A DNA stretch of 57,076 bases from Peribacillus deserti. Its GTDB lineage: Bacteria > Bacillota > Bacilli > Bacillales > DSM-1321. Positions 45,604 through 54,129 of the stretch are shown one piece after another. Made by a program: the position numbers and the translations under genes. Within the stretch, counting starts at the first letter, position 1. Every line of letters begins with the position of its first letter. The stretch is taken from contig NZ_JAFBFI010000020.1 of the NCBI RefSeq assembly GCF_016909175.1, positions 1 through 57,076 of the forward strand, in the 5' to 3' direction. Below the pieces are notes generated by a model. The model worked only from the letters and a program-made list of their open reading frames with translations, was not told the origin of the DNA and did no database searches.

Positions 45604-45653
45604 AAATTAAAAATAAACGCCGGATTTTTTATTTGCTTTTTATCATGCGGCTG

Positions 45654-45678
45654 GTTTGAACCATAAAGCCGCGGGAAT
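45654..45678 (+). promoter_or_regulatory. sigma-B-type promoter of the lipoprotein gene
   Basis: GTTTGA-N13-GGGAAT, about 118 bases before the start. The downstream GlsB-type gene belongs to a family under sigma-B control in B. subtilis (YdaS). Confidence 0.5.
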
Positions 45679-45795
45679 ATATGAACTAACAAAAGCATGC
45701 TTAATATTGCTATGGAGAACTAAGCAAGCAACACTCTGAAGGCAGTTTGCTTATTCATTAGGACAACAATGATAACTGATTGGAGGGGAGCTATA

Positions 45796-46338
45796 GTGGT
45801 GAAACAAATGTGGGGCGCTTTAATAGCTGCCGCCATGCTTACAGGCTGCGGCCAGGCGGGAGAAGAAGCTGCAAGAAATACGGAAGGTGCAGCTCAAAAA
45901 GTAAAAGAGGAATCGAAAAAAGCAGTAAATGAAATAGACAAGAAAACACAGCCGGCCCAAGATAAAGTTAAACAGGAGGCCGACACCGCAAATTTGAAAG
46001 AGAAAACTAAACAGGCAGTCGATCAGGTGAAAAGCACGATGAACAATGCCAAAACTAAGGCAGAGAAAAAAATATTAGAGCCCGGGGAGCATGCATCCGT
46101 AGAACAAGATGCTTTTCTTGCTGAAACGGAAGGCGAATATGAAAAGCTTTATCAGTTTATTAAAATAAATGATTATGACGGAGTTTCTAATATGGTTAAC
46201 GAGAAAAAGGCTGTTGAGCTGAAAAAAGGTACGAAAGTAAAAATTGTCAGCAGAGAAGCGATAAGGGCGAAGGTGCTGGTAGAAGATACCCAGAAAAAGG
46301 GCTTTATTCCAACTTCTCTTCTGCAGCCTAGTAAGTAA
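45796..46338 (+). CDS. lipoprotein with coiled-coil and SH3-like C-terminus
   Basis: About 180 residues. Signal with lipobox (ALIAAAMLTGC), so a lipoprotein on the outer face of the membrane. Residues about 25-95 are Lys/Glu/Ala/Gln-rich and repeat VKQ/VKE blocks, giving a LEA-like or coiled-coil helix. The last 60 residues (VELKKGTKVKIVSREAIRAKVLV, GFIPTSLLQP) look like an SH3-type wall-binding fold. Start is GTG at 45796 or 45799, after GGAGGGG. Function unknown; the context with a GlsB-type protein and a sigma-B-like site suggests envelope stress. Confidence 0.75.
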   Translation: MVKQMWGALIAAAMLTGCGQAGEEAARNTEGAAQKVKEESKKAVNEIDKKTQPAQDKVKQEADTANLKEKTKQAVDQVKSTMNNAKTKAEKKILEPGEHASVEQDAFLAETEGEYEKLYQFIKINDYDGVSNMVNEKKAVELKKGTKVKIVSREAIRAKVLVEDTQKKGFIPTSLLQPSK

Positions 46339-46362
46339 ATAAAGAGTGGGAGGAGTTTTGCT

Positions 46363-46635
46363 ATGCTTGGTATTGTATGGTCCATCGTGATTGGAGGCCT
46401 GATTGGGTGGATCGCACAAATGATTATTGGATATGGAGTACCAGGCGGGATTGTAAGATACATCGTATCGGGTTTTGCAGGTGCATGGTTAGGATCTATG
46501 CTGCTCGGAAGTTTTGGTCCAGCCACAGGAGGCTTTGCTATAATACCCGCGCTGATTGGTGCTATCTTATTTGTATTTATCCTGAGGTTATTTTTCAAAG
46601 GAAATCACAGTAAGCATTCAGGAGGATATATGTAA
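46363..46635 (+). CDS. GlsB/YeaQ/YmgE-family stress membrane protein
   Basis: 90 residues with three TM helices rich in glycine: IVWSIVIGGLIGWIAQMI, IVSGFAGAWLGSMLL and IIPALIGAILFVFIL. This matches the small transglycosylase-associated family of general-stress proteins. GGGAGGAG precedes the ATG. It is 24 bases after the lipoprotein gene, probably in one transcript. Confidence 0.9.
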   Translation: MLGIVWSIVIGGLIGWIAQMIIGYGVPGGIVRYIVSGFAGAWLGSMLLGSFGPATGGFAIIPALIGAILFVFILRLFFKGNHSKHSGGYM

Positions 46636-46727
46636 AACAAGTAAGTTTGATTTTGCATAGGACAAAGAGCATCGCATTTTAGCCAAAGGTGAAAAACCCC
46701 TGTCTTTATGGCGGGTTAAAATATATA

Positions 46728-46752
46728 AGGCGGAGAACTTTGTTCTTCGCCT
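46728..46752. terminator. bidirectional terminator between the GlsB-type and RluA-type genes
   Basis: AAGGCGGAGAAC pairs with GTTCTTCGCCTT (one mismatch) between convergent genes. Confidence 0.8.
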
Positions 46753-46765
46753 TGTTTTAGTTTTA

Positions 46766-47665
46766 TTACATCGTAAAAATAGCAGGATGGTCCAGAAAGG
46801 GAGCCGAGATTTCAATGTTTTCTTCAGTAATTGGATGAGTGAATTCAAGTTTACAGGCGTGCAAGGCTTGTCTTGATACAACAGGCTGGCCGCCATATAA
46901 AAGGTCGCCAACTAATGGATGTCCCACATAACTTAAATGAACGCGGATTTGGTGAGTACGCCCTGTATCCAGACGGCATTTTACAAGCGTTTGGTTTTTA
47001 TCAGGAAGCACCTGTATCACTTCATAATGTGTTACAGCGTCCTGTCCCGTTGGAGAGACTCTTCTCCGCGAACCATGATGACGGTCTTTTCCAATCTTTT
47101 CGTTAATCGTGCCTTTTTTGTTCTTGATAAGGCCATGTACAAGAGCTATATAAGTCCGCTTAATTTTTCTTTCTTGTAAGTCCCGGTCGAGGATTGCTGC
47201 TGATAGCCGGTCTTTTGCAAATAAAATCGCACCCGTGGTATCTTTATCAAGCCGGTGTATATGGAACGGAAACTGGCTTTCACCATTAGAAAGCATATAG
47301 AAGGCTACTCCGTTTACCAGAGAATCCGTTTCTTCCGGCTGAGATGGATGTGTCTGTACGCCTGCTTTTTTATTCACAACGATAACATGATCATCTTCAT
47401 ATAAGACCTGTATATCCATATAAGTTTCTCTCTCTTTTTCTTCAGCATAAAGTAATGGCACCTGAAGCAAATCTCCTTTTTGTAAGATTTCACTCCATAC
47501 AGCTGGCCTGCCTCTTAATACAACTTTCTTCCCCATCCTCCATTCGTGGGCCATCTTTTTAGGGACACGCCAGTATTCGGTAAATACCTGTTCCACGCTG
47601 TAACCTGCCCATTTCTCGGGAACCCATATATGTAAGGAAGAACCCTTCTTTTCAGTCTTAATCAT
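46766..47665 (-). CDS. RluA-family RNA pseudouridine synthase
   Basis: 299 residues. An N-terminal S4-like RNA-binding part (about 15-75) precedes the RluA catalytic domain with the invariant HRLDKDTTGAILFAK; the Asp of this motif is the catalytic residue. LDTGRTHQIRVHL and GHPLVGDLLYG are the later conserved motifs. It isomerises uridine in rRNA or tRNA; the target cannot be told from sequence, and several paralogues exist in each Bacillus (YjbO, YlyB, YhcT). Convergent with the GlsB-type gene. Confidence 0.94.
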   Translation of the reverse strand: MIKTEKKGSSLHIWVPEKWAGYSVEQVFTEYWRVPKKMAHEWRMGKKVVLRGRPAVWSEILQKGDLLQVPLLYAEEKERETYMDIQVLYEDDHVIVVNKKAGVQTHPSQPEETDSLVNGVAFYMLSNGESQFPFHIHRLDKDTTGAILFAKDRLSAAILDRDLQERKIKRTYIALVHGLIKNKKGTINEKIGKDRHHGSRRRVSPTGQDAVTHYEVIQVLPDKNQTLVKCRLDTGRTHQIRVHLSYVGHPLVGDLLYGGQPVVSRQALHACKLEFTHPITEENIEISAPFLDHPAIFTM

Positions 47666-47880
47666 ACATTGCCACTTCTTTCCTATTTAAATTTTAGATA
47701 AATTTATTAATGCTAGCGGATTCATCCAGTTATTTGCATCTATTAAGTCCAAATTAACTAGATAATAGCCAAGTGGTTTAAATTTCCACCCTACTTTTGA
47801 ATGATTTTATGTTATCCTAAAAAAAGGAAAACACAATATACAGAATAAACAGGATAAAATGCTTAAGGGTGGTTTTTTTC

Positions 47881-48291
47881 GTGAGAGTGGTTTTTGCTTC
47901 TACAATAGAACAAGAGCAGGAAATATCTGACCTAGTTCACTATTTTTATGAATCGGTTTTTCCTATGTATTTTACAAAAAGAGATATTTTGCAATTTAAA
48001 GAAATTGGAGTCCTGCAAACTACTACAAAAAGTTATGATTACTTTGGAACCTTAAAAGATGCTTTTCATGTTATGACCAGTTTAAATGTTATTTTAACAG
48101 TTTTAGAAAAAAAGAGAGTAAATATTGAGATGGCAGAAGAAAGACTTGAAGAGTTATTTTTTCATAATGCTAACCTGCTAAATAAATACGGCATTTATTT
48201 TCCTTTATCCTTCGATCAATTCAGCTACATACATACACCTACAAAGGATTTGAATTTATTTATTAATCCTGCTAATGAAATATTAGTGTGA
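47881..48291 (+). CDS. YhcU-like protein of unknown function
   Basis: About 136 residues, cytosolic, rich in Phe and Tyr. The start RVVFASTIEQEQEISDLVHYF and the end PTKDLNLFINPANEILV recall the Bacillus YhcU (DUF5365) family. GTG at 47881 is chosen, since AAGGGTGG lies eight bases upstream; an in-frame GTG at 47869 overlaps that site. Own terminator follows. No function is known. Confidence 0.75.
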   Translation: MRVVFASTIEQEQEISDLVHYFYESVFPMYFTKRDILQFKEIGVLQTTTKSYDYFGTLKDAFHVMTSLNVILTVLEKKRVNIEMAEERLEELFFHNANLLNKYGIYFPLSFDQFSYIHTPTKDLNLFINPANEILV

Positions 48292-48298
48292 GCTGCAG

Positions 48299-48340
48299 GA
48301 ACTGCAAAAGGCCAATCGGGTCTATTGCAGTTCTTTTTTT
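48299..48340 (+). terminator. terminator of the YhcU-like gene
   Basis: GAACTGCAA pairs with TTGCAGTTC, followed by seven T. Confidence 0.85.
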
Positions 48341-48469
48341 CGAGAAGCCCCGTTATATGCTTTAAGTTTATGTTGTCCTTTTCTGATTCAATCAGCCCGC
48401 TCTCCGGTATACTATCAGGCATTCAGCTGGCTGTGAGAGCCGGTTCAAATACACATCATTTTTCATAAT

Positions 48470-48580
48470 CCCCATAAAAAGCTGAAATCACCATAAATTT
48501 CCGGAACATCCCAAAATAACCCTCGTACATTTCATTTTTGCCCCATAAAATCACTATTACCCCTCATAAACGTGTCGGCC
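48470..48580. repeat. degenerate array, about 20-bp unit, CCCCATAAAA core
   Basis: CATAAA cores at 48473, 48492, 48544 and 48565 (steps 19, 52, 21), preceded by CCC or CAC. A corrupt unit (CCCAAAATAACCC) lies between. On the minus strand the core reads TTTATGGGG. The surrounding 400 bases hold no gene. Confidence 0.6.
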
Positions 48581-48741
48581 GCTAAAAAAAGCATCCATGA
48601 ACTTGTCGATCAAGTGCACTCTATGGACCAAAAACTAGGAAGAATATGGTTTTTCATTAAGCATTATAGGTGAAGTAGTTTTGTATAAACTGTTCTTACC
48701 TTATTTTAGTCATCATCTCCTCTGCAAACTGAAGACATGAA

Positions 48742-48783
48742 AAAAGCTGGTTAAGGCGATTTTCGTTGCCTTAACCAGCTTCT
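48742..48783 (-). terminator. terminator of the thioredoxin-like / DsbB-like operon
   Basis: GAAGCTGGTTAAGGC pairs with GCCTTAACCAGCTTTTTT read on the minus strand. A perfect long stem with a T run. Confidence 0.88.
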
Positions 48784-48785
48784 TG

Positions 48786-49256
48786 TTATTTCAAGGTGTA
48801 TTTATCAAACCATTTACTAAACACATTTTTCTCGTTATATCCAACAATGCGTGCAGTTTCTTTTCCATCCTTAAACTGGACGAGGGTAGGAGTAGATTCA
48901 ATTCCATAGTCATCCCATCCTTGTTCGAATTCCTGCAGATTGTACTGGTCGATGTGAATGTCTTTGCTTTTCGCCAGCGGCATTAGTTCAGGTGTTGTTC
49001 TTTTGCAATGCGGGCATGTTGAGCTATAGAAATAGACAGTTGCATCTTCATTATTATCCAGCTTCTCTTTCAAATCTGCCGGAAGTATCAAATTTTTATA
49101 ATTCGGATCATCCAGCTGATCGACGGTTGCAGGATTAAGTTCTTTTTTTCCATAAGGATTGTCTGCCGTCTTTTCTTTTTGCTGAATATTATTTACAGCG
49201 GCAATTCCGCCAAAAAGAGCAATGATGATGACCAAAAAGATAATAACTTTTTTCAT
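48786..49256 (-). CDS. membrane-anchored thioredoxin-like protein, CPHC active site
   Basis: 156 residues. An N-terminal anchor (VIIFLVIIIALFGGIAAV) puts the domain outside the cell. The thioredoxin fold has YFYSSTCPHCKRTTPEL with the CPHC pair at about 81-84, and cis-Pro in ESTPTLVQF. CPHC is the DsbA-type redox motif, so it is probably an extracytoplasmic thiol oxidase. It lies 7 bases downstream of a DsbB-like gene that would reoxidise it. Confidence 0.9.
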   Translation of the reverse strand: MKKVIIFLVIIIALFGGIAAVNNIQQKEKTADNPYGKKELNPATVDQLDDPNYKNLILPADLKEKLDNNEDATVYFYSSTCPHCKRTTPELMPLAKSKDIHIDQYNLQEFEQGWDDYGIESTPTLVQFKDGKETARIVGYNEKNVFSKWFDKYTLK

Positions 49257-49263
49257 GGATTTT

Positions 49264-49695
49264 TCAATCCTCCTTTGTGTTTTTCCAGACCAACAGACTT
49301 GTGATAAAGATCAGTATAAATGCTGTTAATGCCAGTAAAGGGATCGTTATGAATCCCAGCCAGTTTATGTAGTCTGATGTACAGGGAACTCGTCCGCATG
49401 CAGGGGCAGAATCAGTAAAGAATGTAACTTTCTGAATAAGAACATGATAAATAGAAATCAGGCCGCCTATACATGAAAGAATCATGGTGTAAAAACTTAT
49501 TTTAAAGTCTTTTTTTACAACTGCAATTCCAAGAATCAGTGCCATAGGATACATCAAGATTCTTTGATACCAGCATAATTCGCAAGGCTCGTACCCTTTG
49601 ATTTCAGAAAAATAAAGACTGCCGAACATTGCAATGACTGAGAAACCCCAGGCTAAGAAGAGCAGATTCTCCTTTTTTTTGTCAGTATGACTCAT
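49264..49695 (-). CDS. DsbB/BdbC-type disulfide oxidoreductase
   Basis: 143 residues, four TM helices. Quinone-linked membrane oxidase that recharges a DsbA-type partner. The first extracellular pair is in PCELCWYQRILMYP (CELC) and the second in APACGRVPCTSDY. Length and motifs fit Bacillus BdbB/BdbC. First gene of a two-gene operon with the thioredoxin-like gene. Confidence 0.92.
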   Translation of the reverse strand: MSHTDKKKENLLFLAWGFSVIAMFGSLYFSEIKGYEPCELCWYQRILMYPMALILGIAVVKKDFKISFYTMILSCIGGLISIYHVLIQKVTFFTDSAPACGRVPCTSDYINWLGFITIPLLALTAFILIFITSLLVWKNTKED

Positions 49696-49919
49696 AGTTT
49701 CATCCCCGAATATTTGAATTAAAGGTAATCATGCTAAAATTATATGTGCTTATAGCTAGATTGTAAATAACAATTGCTTTTTACAAGAAACTGTCAGCAG
49801 AACTGATCTAAACATAAAGCATATTAACGGGGATCTAGAAGAAAAGATTGGCTCTTTGGGATATAGTCATCTCTTGATATAATGTTTCATAGTATTAGCC
49901 ATACGCGCATCAGGAAATA

Positions 49920-49946
49920 GTTTAAGGGTCATAACTATACGGGTAT
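49920..49946 (+). promoter_or_regulatory. sigma-B-type promoter of the GNAT-nitrilase gene
   Basis: GTTTAA-N15-GGGTAT. Both hexamers are exact consensus; the spacer is one longer than usual. 46 bases before the start codon. Confidence 0.5.
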
Positions 49947-49991
49947 TAAAAGTATCATATGAATTTGTCATTACATAAGGGGTGCAGATAG

Positions 49992-51530
49992 ATGGACGAA
50001 CTGGATTTACATAAATTTGAAAAAAAATTAAACATTCGGAATATAGAACACAAAGATATAGATGAGATTCTAGAAATGCAGCTATTGTGTTTTCCGGGAA
50101 TGAGTCCTTGGAAAAGGGAGCATCTGGAGAGCCATCTTACGATTTTTCCGGAAGGGCAATTTTGTGCAGAATATGATGGCAAGATTATCGGGTCTTGTTC
50201 AAGCCTGATTATAAATTTTGATGAATATGATGACCGCCACTCCTGGGATGATGTAACGGATAATGGCTTCATTACGAACCATAATCCTGAGGGCTACAAT
50301 TTATATGGCATAGAAGTCATGGTCCATCCAGAATTCCGCCGTATGAAAATTGGGCATCGGCTGTATGAAGCTAGAAAGGAACTGGTCCGCCAATTAAATT
50401 TAAAGAGTATTATCATTGGAGGCCGTATACCGAACTACCACAAATTTGCAGACGAATATACACCAAGGGAATATGTTCAGGAAGTGATCCTTCATAAGAT
50501 TTACGATCCGGTCCTATCCTTCCAGCTGCTGAATGGATTTAGTTTAATGCGTATTAATCCGAACTACCTTCCCGATGATAAGCAGTCAGGCAAATATGCA
50601 ACTTTAATGGAATGGAATAACATTGACTATCACCCGAAAACAAATCGATTCTTTAAAACATCTCAGCCTGTACGTATATGTGTGGTGCAGTATATGATGC
50701 GCCAGATCAGTTCATTTGATGATTTTGCTAGTCAGGTTGAATATTTTACAGATGTTGCTTCCGATGCGGGCGCTGACTTTGCTGTTTTTCCGGAGATTTT
50801 TACGAATCAATTAATGTCATTTCTCAGTGAACGGTCACCAAGTATGGCGGTAAGGAAGATCACTGAGTTTACGGAGCCATTTATCGAGCTCTTTACCGAC
50901 CTTGCTGTTAGATATAATGTGAACATTATTGGTGGATCTCACTTTGTGGCGGAGGATGATGATAATATATACAACATCAGTTATCTTTTCCGGAGAGACG
51001 GAACAATCGAAAAGCAATACAAGATTCATATTACGCCTAACGAGCGGAAATGGTGGGGCATCAGCCCTGGAGATCAAGTCGAAGTGTTTGATACAGACTG
51101 CGGGAAAATTGCGATCCAAATTTGTTATGATATTGAGTTCCCTGAACTGGCAAGGATTGCAACCGACAAAGGCGCCAAGATTATCTTCACTCCTTTCTGT
51201 ACGGAAGACAGACAAGGTTATCTGCGAGTTCGTTACTGCGCCCAGGCCCGTGCGGTTGAAAACCAAATTTATACAGTCATTTCCGGTACAGTCGGGAATC
51301 TGCCACAGACAGAGAATATGGATATCCAATATGCCCAGTCCGGGATATTTGCTCCATCCGATTTTGAATTTGCCCGGGATGGCATCGTAGGGGAGACCAA
51401 CCCTAATATTGAAATGGTGTTGATCGGGGATGTAGATTTGGAAATTCTCCGCCGTCAGAGACAGTCCGGGACTGTTAACCAGCTGCGCGACCGACGTCAT
51501 GATGTGTATAAGATACAATATAAAAAATAA
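49992..51530 (+). CDS. GNAT acetyltransferase fused to carbon-nitrogen hydrolase, YhcX-like
   Basis: 512 residues in two domains. Residues about 15-165 are a GNAT fold (GIEVMVHPEFRRMKIGHRLYE is the acetyl-CoA loop region, here about 96-116). Residues about 225-500 are a nitrilase-superfamily amidohydrolase with the Glu-Lys-Cys triad: Glu in DFAVFPEIFTNQ, Lys in QYKIHITPNE, and C378 in IAIQICYDIEFPE. B. subtilis YhcX has the same fusion. The pairing suggests an amide is cut and the amine acetylated, or the reverse, but the substrate is unknown. Confidence 0.94.
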   Translation: MDELDLHKFEKKLNIRNIEHKDIDEILEMQLLCFPGMSPWKREHLESHLTIFPEGQFCAEYDGKIIGSCSSLIINFDEYDDRHSWDDVTDNGFITNHNPEGYNLYGIEVMVHPEFRRMKIGHRLYEARKELVRQLNLKSIIIGGRIPNYHKFADEYTPREYVQEVILHKIYDPVLSFQLLNGFSLMRINPNYLPDDKQSGKYATLMEWNNIDYHPKTNRFFKTSQPVRICVVQYMMRQISSFDDFASQVEYFTDVASDAGADFAVFPEIFTNQLMSFLSERSPSMAVRKITEFTEPFIELFTDLAVRYNVNIIGGSHFVAEDDDNIYNISYLFRRDGTIEKQYKIHITPNERKWWGISPGDQVEVFDTDCGKIAIQICYDIEFPELARIATDKGAKIIFTPFCTEDRQGYLRVRYCAQARAVENQIYTVISGTVGNLPQTENMDIQYAQSGIFAPSDFEFARDGIVGETNPNIEMVLIGDVDLEILRRQRQSGTVNQLRDRRHDVYKIQYKK

Positions 51531-51574
51531 TGAAACTGCCTATCACAGCCTTGAAAAGGAAAAAAGGGCAGGCA

Positions 51575-51607
51575 AAAAAGAATGGGGGCTGACCCCATTC
51601 TTTTTTT
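51575..51607 (+). terminator. terminator of the GNAT-nitrilase gene
   Basis: AAAGAATGGGG pairs with CCCCATTCTTT around GCTGA, then more T. Confidence 0.88.
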
Positions 51608-51707
51608 AAGGTAAAATAATCTTTGACGTTGAAGGGATTCGAGTACCAAAGTAAGAATTAATATAGTAATACTTCATTTACTTAACAAATAGCTGGGAGA
51701 TGATGAG

Positions 51708-53444
51708 ATGGATTATAAACAAATCGCAGAACAATGGGAAGCGTTTTCCGAGCTTGACATCGAATTAAAAAATGAATTATTGGAACTAAAAAAGAATGAA
51801 AAAGCTTTAGAAGATGCTTTTTATAAAAATTTAGAGTTCGGCACAGGCGGGATGAGAGGAGAAATTGGCGCTGGAACCAATCGTATGAACATTTATACGG
51901 TCAGAAAGGCATCAGCAGGTTTGTCTGCCTTTATTTCTTCCTATGGAGAGGAAGCGAAAAAGCGCGGCGTTGTGATCGCTTATGATTCCAGACATAAATC
52001 TCCAGAGTTTGCTATGGAGGCAGCAAAGACTCTTGCCTCACAAAATATACAGGTCTATGTATTCGAAGGCCTACGCCCGACACCGGAATTATCGTTTGCT
52101 GTCAGAAAACTCCATGCATATGCTGGTATTGTTATTACAGCAAGCCATAATCCGCCAGAATATAATGGATATAAAGTATATGGCCCCGATGGTGCCCAGC
52201 TTCCGCCCGGGCCGGCTGATTCTGTGATCCAGTATGTTAATAATATCGAAAATGAACTCCTGCTTAATGTAAAGGAACAAGGTGAGCTGATGGAAATAGG
52301 GCTCATCAAAATGATTGGTGAAGAAATAGATGCAGCCTATAATGAACAACTCATGACTATTTCTGAAAACCCTGAGCTGGCAGCTTCTGTTGACTTAAAT
52401 ATTGTGTTTACTGCCCTGCATGGAACCGCCAATTTTCCAGTTCGAAGAGGACTCGAATCAATGGGGTACAAGAATGTATACATCGTAGAAGAGCAGGCAG
52501 AGCCCGACGCGGATTTCTCGACAGTTGCTTCACCAAACCCGGAAGAGCACGCTGCATTTGAACTGGCAATCCGAAAAGGAAAAGAAGTAAATGCAGATTT
52601 ACTAGTGGCTGCCGATCCGGATGCTGACAGACTGGGTATAGCGGTAAAAAACCCAGAAGGAGAATACACTGTGCTCACAGGTAATCAGACCGGTGCTATT
52701 CTGCTTGAGTATCTTCTTTCACAGAAGAAGGAAAAAGGCACGCTTCCTGAAAATGGAATTGTTATGAAAACGATCGTAACATCTGAGATAGGCAGAACCA
52801 TAGCTGAAGCATATGGACTGCAGGCAGAAGATGTTCTGACTGGATTTAAATTTATCGCTGAAAAAATTGGGCAGTATGAAGAGTCCAAGGAGCATACCTT
52901 CTTATTTGGCTATGAAGAAAGCTACGGGTATTTAATAGGCGATTTTGCACGTGACAAGGATGCAGTACAAGCTGCCCTGCTTGCGGCAGAAGTGGCTGCT
53001 TACTATAAAAAAAGAGGCATGACGGTGTATGAAGGCCTCAATGAAATATTTGAGAAGTATGGCACATATCTTGAAAGTCTGCGCTCTCTAACTCTGAAAG
53101 GGAAAGATGGAGCAGAACAGATTCAGCAGATTCTAACGGATTTTAGAAGCAATCCGCCCGAAGCATTAGCAGGCCTGAGAGTTACTCAAATGGAGGATTA
53201 TCAAACAAGCACTAAACACAGCCTGGTTGAACAAACGAGCGAAGAGATTAATCTTCCAAAGTCAAATGTGCTGAAGTATTTTCTTGAGGATGGGACATGG
53301 GTTTGTTTAAGGCCGTCAGGAACAGAGCCGAAAATTAAGTTTTATTTCGGAGTGAATGATACTTCCCGAGAAAAAGCAGTTCAAAAACTTCAAAACGTAG
53401 AACAAGCCTTCATGGGTGTATCTTATATCGCTAAATTAATCTAA
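51708..53444 (+). CDS. pgcA: alpha-phosphoglucomutase PgcA
   Basis: 578 residues. It interconverts glucose-6-phosphate and glucose-1-phosphate for UDP-glucose, teichoic acid and glycolipid synthesis. The phosphoserine loop is [14 protein letters not shown] with S146; the metal loop is [10 protein letters not shown] at about 304-313; the sugar loop is [12 protein letters not shown] at about 403-414; the phosphate-binding loop [13 protein letters not shown] is near the C-terminus. Length matches B. subtilis PgcA/YhxB. Possible start codon ATG after GGGAGATGATGAG. Single gene with a strong terminator. Confidence 0.96.
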   Translation: MDYKQIAEQWEAFSELDIELKNELLELKKNEKALEDAFYKNLEFGTGGMRGEIGAGTNRMNIYTVRKASAGLSAFISSYGEEAKKRGVVIAYDSRHKSPEFAMEAAKTLASQNIQVYVFEGLRPTPELSFAVRKLHAYAGIVITASHNPPEYNGYKVYGPDGAQLPPGPADSVIQYVNNIENELLLNVKEQGELMEIGLIKMIGEEIDAAYNEQLMTISENPELAASVDLNIVFTALHGTANFPVRRGLESMGYKNVYIVEEQAEPDADFSTVASPNPEEHAAFELAIRKGKEVNADLLVAADPDADRLGIAVKNPEGEYTVLTGNQTGAILLEYLLSQKKEKGTLPENGIVMKTIVTSEIGRTIAEAYGLQAEDVLTGFKFIAEKIGQYEESKEHTFLFGYEESYGYLIGDFARDKDAVQAALLAAEVAAYYKKRGMTVYEGLNEIFEKYGTYLESLRSLTLKGKDGAEQIQQILTDFRSNPPEALAGLRVTQMEDYQTSTKHSLVEQTSEEINLPKSNVLKYFLEDGTWVCLRPSGTEPKIKFYFGVNDTSREKAVQKLQNVEQAFMGVSYIAKLI

Positions 53445-53449
53445 ATAAA

Positions 53450-53484
53450 AAACTCAGCTGTCTCCATGTCAGCTGAGTTTTTTT
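53450..53484 (+). terminator. terminator of pgcA
   Basis: AAACTCAGCTG pairs perfectly with CAGCTGAGTTT, then T run. Confidence 0.9.
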
Positions 53485-53603
53485 AATGATTAGCTTTCCT
53501 TACGTTTTACATAAGGGATTACCAACCCTGCGTTACAACGATTCGACCCGGGAAGTGCGGAGAATAGCAGAGCCTCGTATGGAAATGCTATACACAATTC
53601 TGT

Positions 53604-53843
53604 CTACCCGTATAAGACCAGCTCATCAGCCAATTTTGCTGATGCATGGTCAATATATCTTAATAAACCATAAAGGTGTTTTTCAATTACTGAGTAATCC
53701 TTTTCGAAATGGTAAGAGTGAAGGAACATCTCAATTTTCTTAGATAAAAACTGATCCTTAGTCCTGACCATTAATATTAAAAGATTATCCCACTCAGACC
53801 TGTGGGTGTAGTAAAGGGCCCGGTCATAATCCACTTTAGTCAT
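53604..53843 (-). CDS. YhdB-like small protein
   Basis: 79 residues, polar. MTKVDYDRALYYTHRSEWDN and LRYIDHASAKLADEL follow the B. subtilis YhdB pattern. AAAGGAGG seven bases before ATG is excellent. No function known. An overlapping plus-strand frame (53486-53743) is its shadow. Its neighbours pgcA and spoVR match the B. subtilis gene region. Confidence 0.85.
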   Translation of the reverse strand: MTKVDYDRALYYTHRSEWDNLLILMVRTKDQFLSKKIEMFLHSYHFEKDYSVIEKHLYGLLRYIDHASAKLADELVLYG

Positions 53844-54073
53844 CTTATTTCCTCCTTTTTAGGAGTTAATAGTAGTGTATGCTGTTTCTGTTCTTTGTTC
53901 CTCAGAAAAACTTGGTCATTCAGCAGGAGCGGCATTGTTTGTTTTTCCCTGAATGAAAACATTGAGCATGAGGGAACAATAGCATATCTATAAGTTTCAG
54001 CTGGCAGAAGTCCATATTATTTCATTAACTTAACAATTAAATGGGAACAAACTGTTTTTTCCTTAGCCGCTCG

Positions 54074-54101
54074 TCATTTTCTCTTATCTTTTACATACAT
54101 T
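54074..54101 (+). promoter_or_regulatory. sigma-E-type promoter of spoVR
   Basis: TCATTTT-N13-CATACATT, nearly the same as the prkA site. It ends 28 bases before the GTG start. spoVR is a sigma-E gene in B. subtilis. Confidence 0.7.
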
Positions 54102-54129
54102 GTGGTAAGAAGAAAAGGGGGAGAGGCAA

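Noticed and set aside
47869-47880. Earlier GTG start for the YhcU-like gene
   Set aside because: It overlaps the AAGGGTGG ribosome site that fits the GTG at 47881.
53486-53743. 85-codon plus-strand frame downstream of pgcA
   Set aside because: It is antisense to the YhdB-like gene, which has a far better start and family match.
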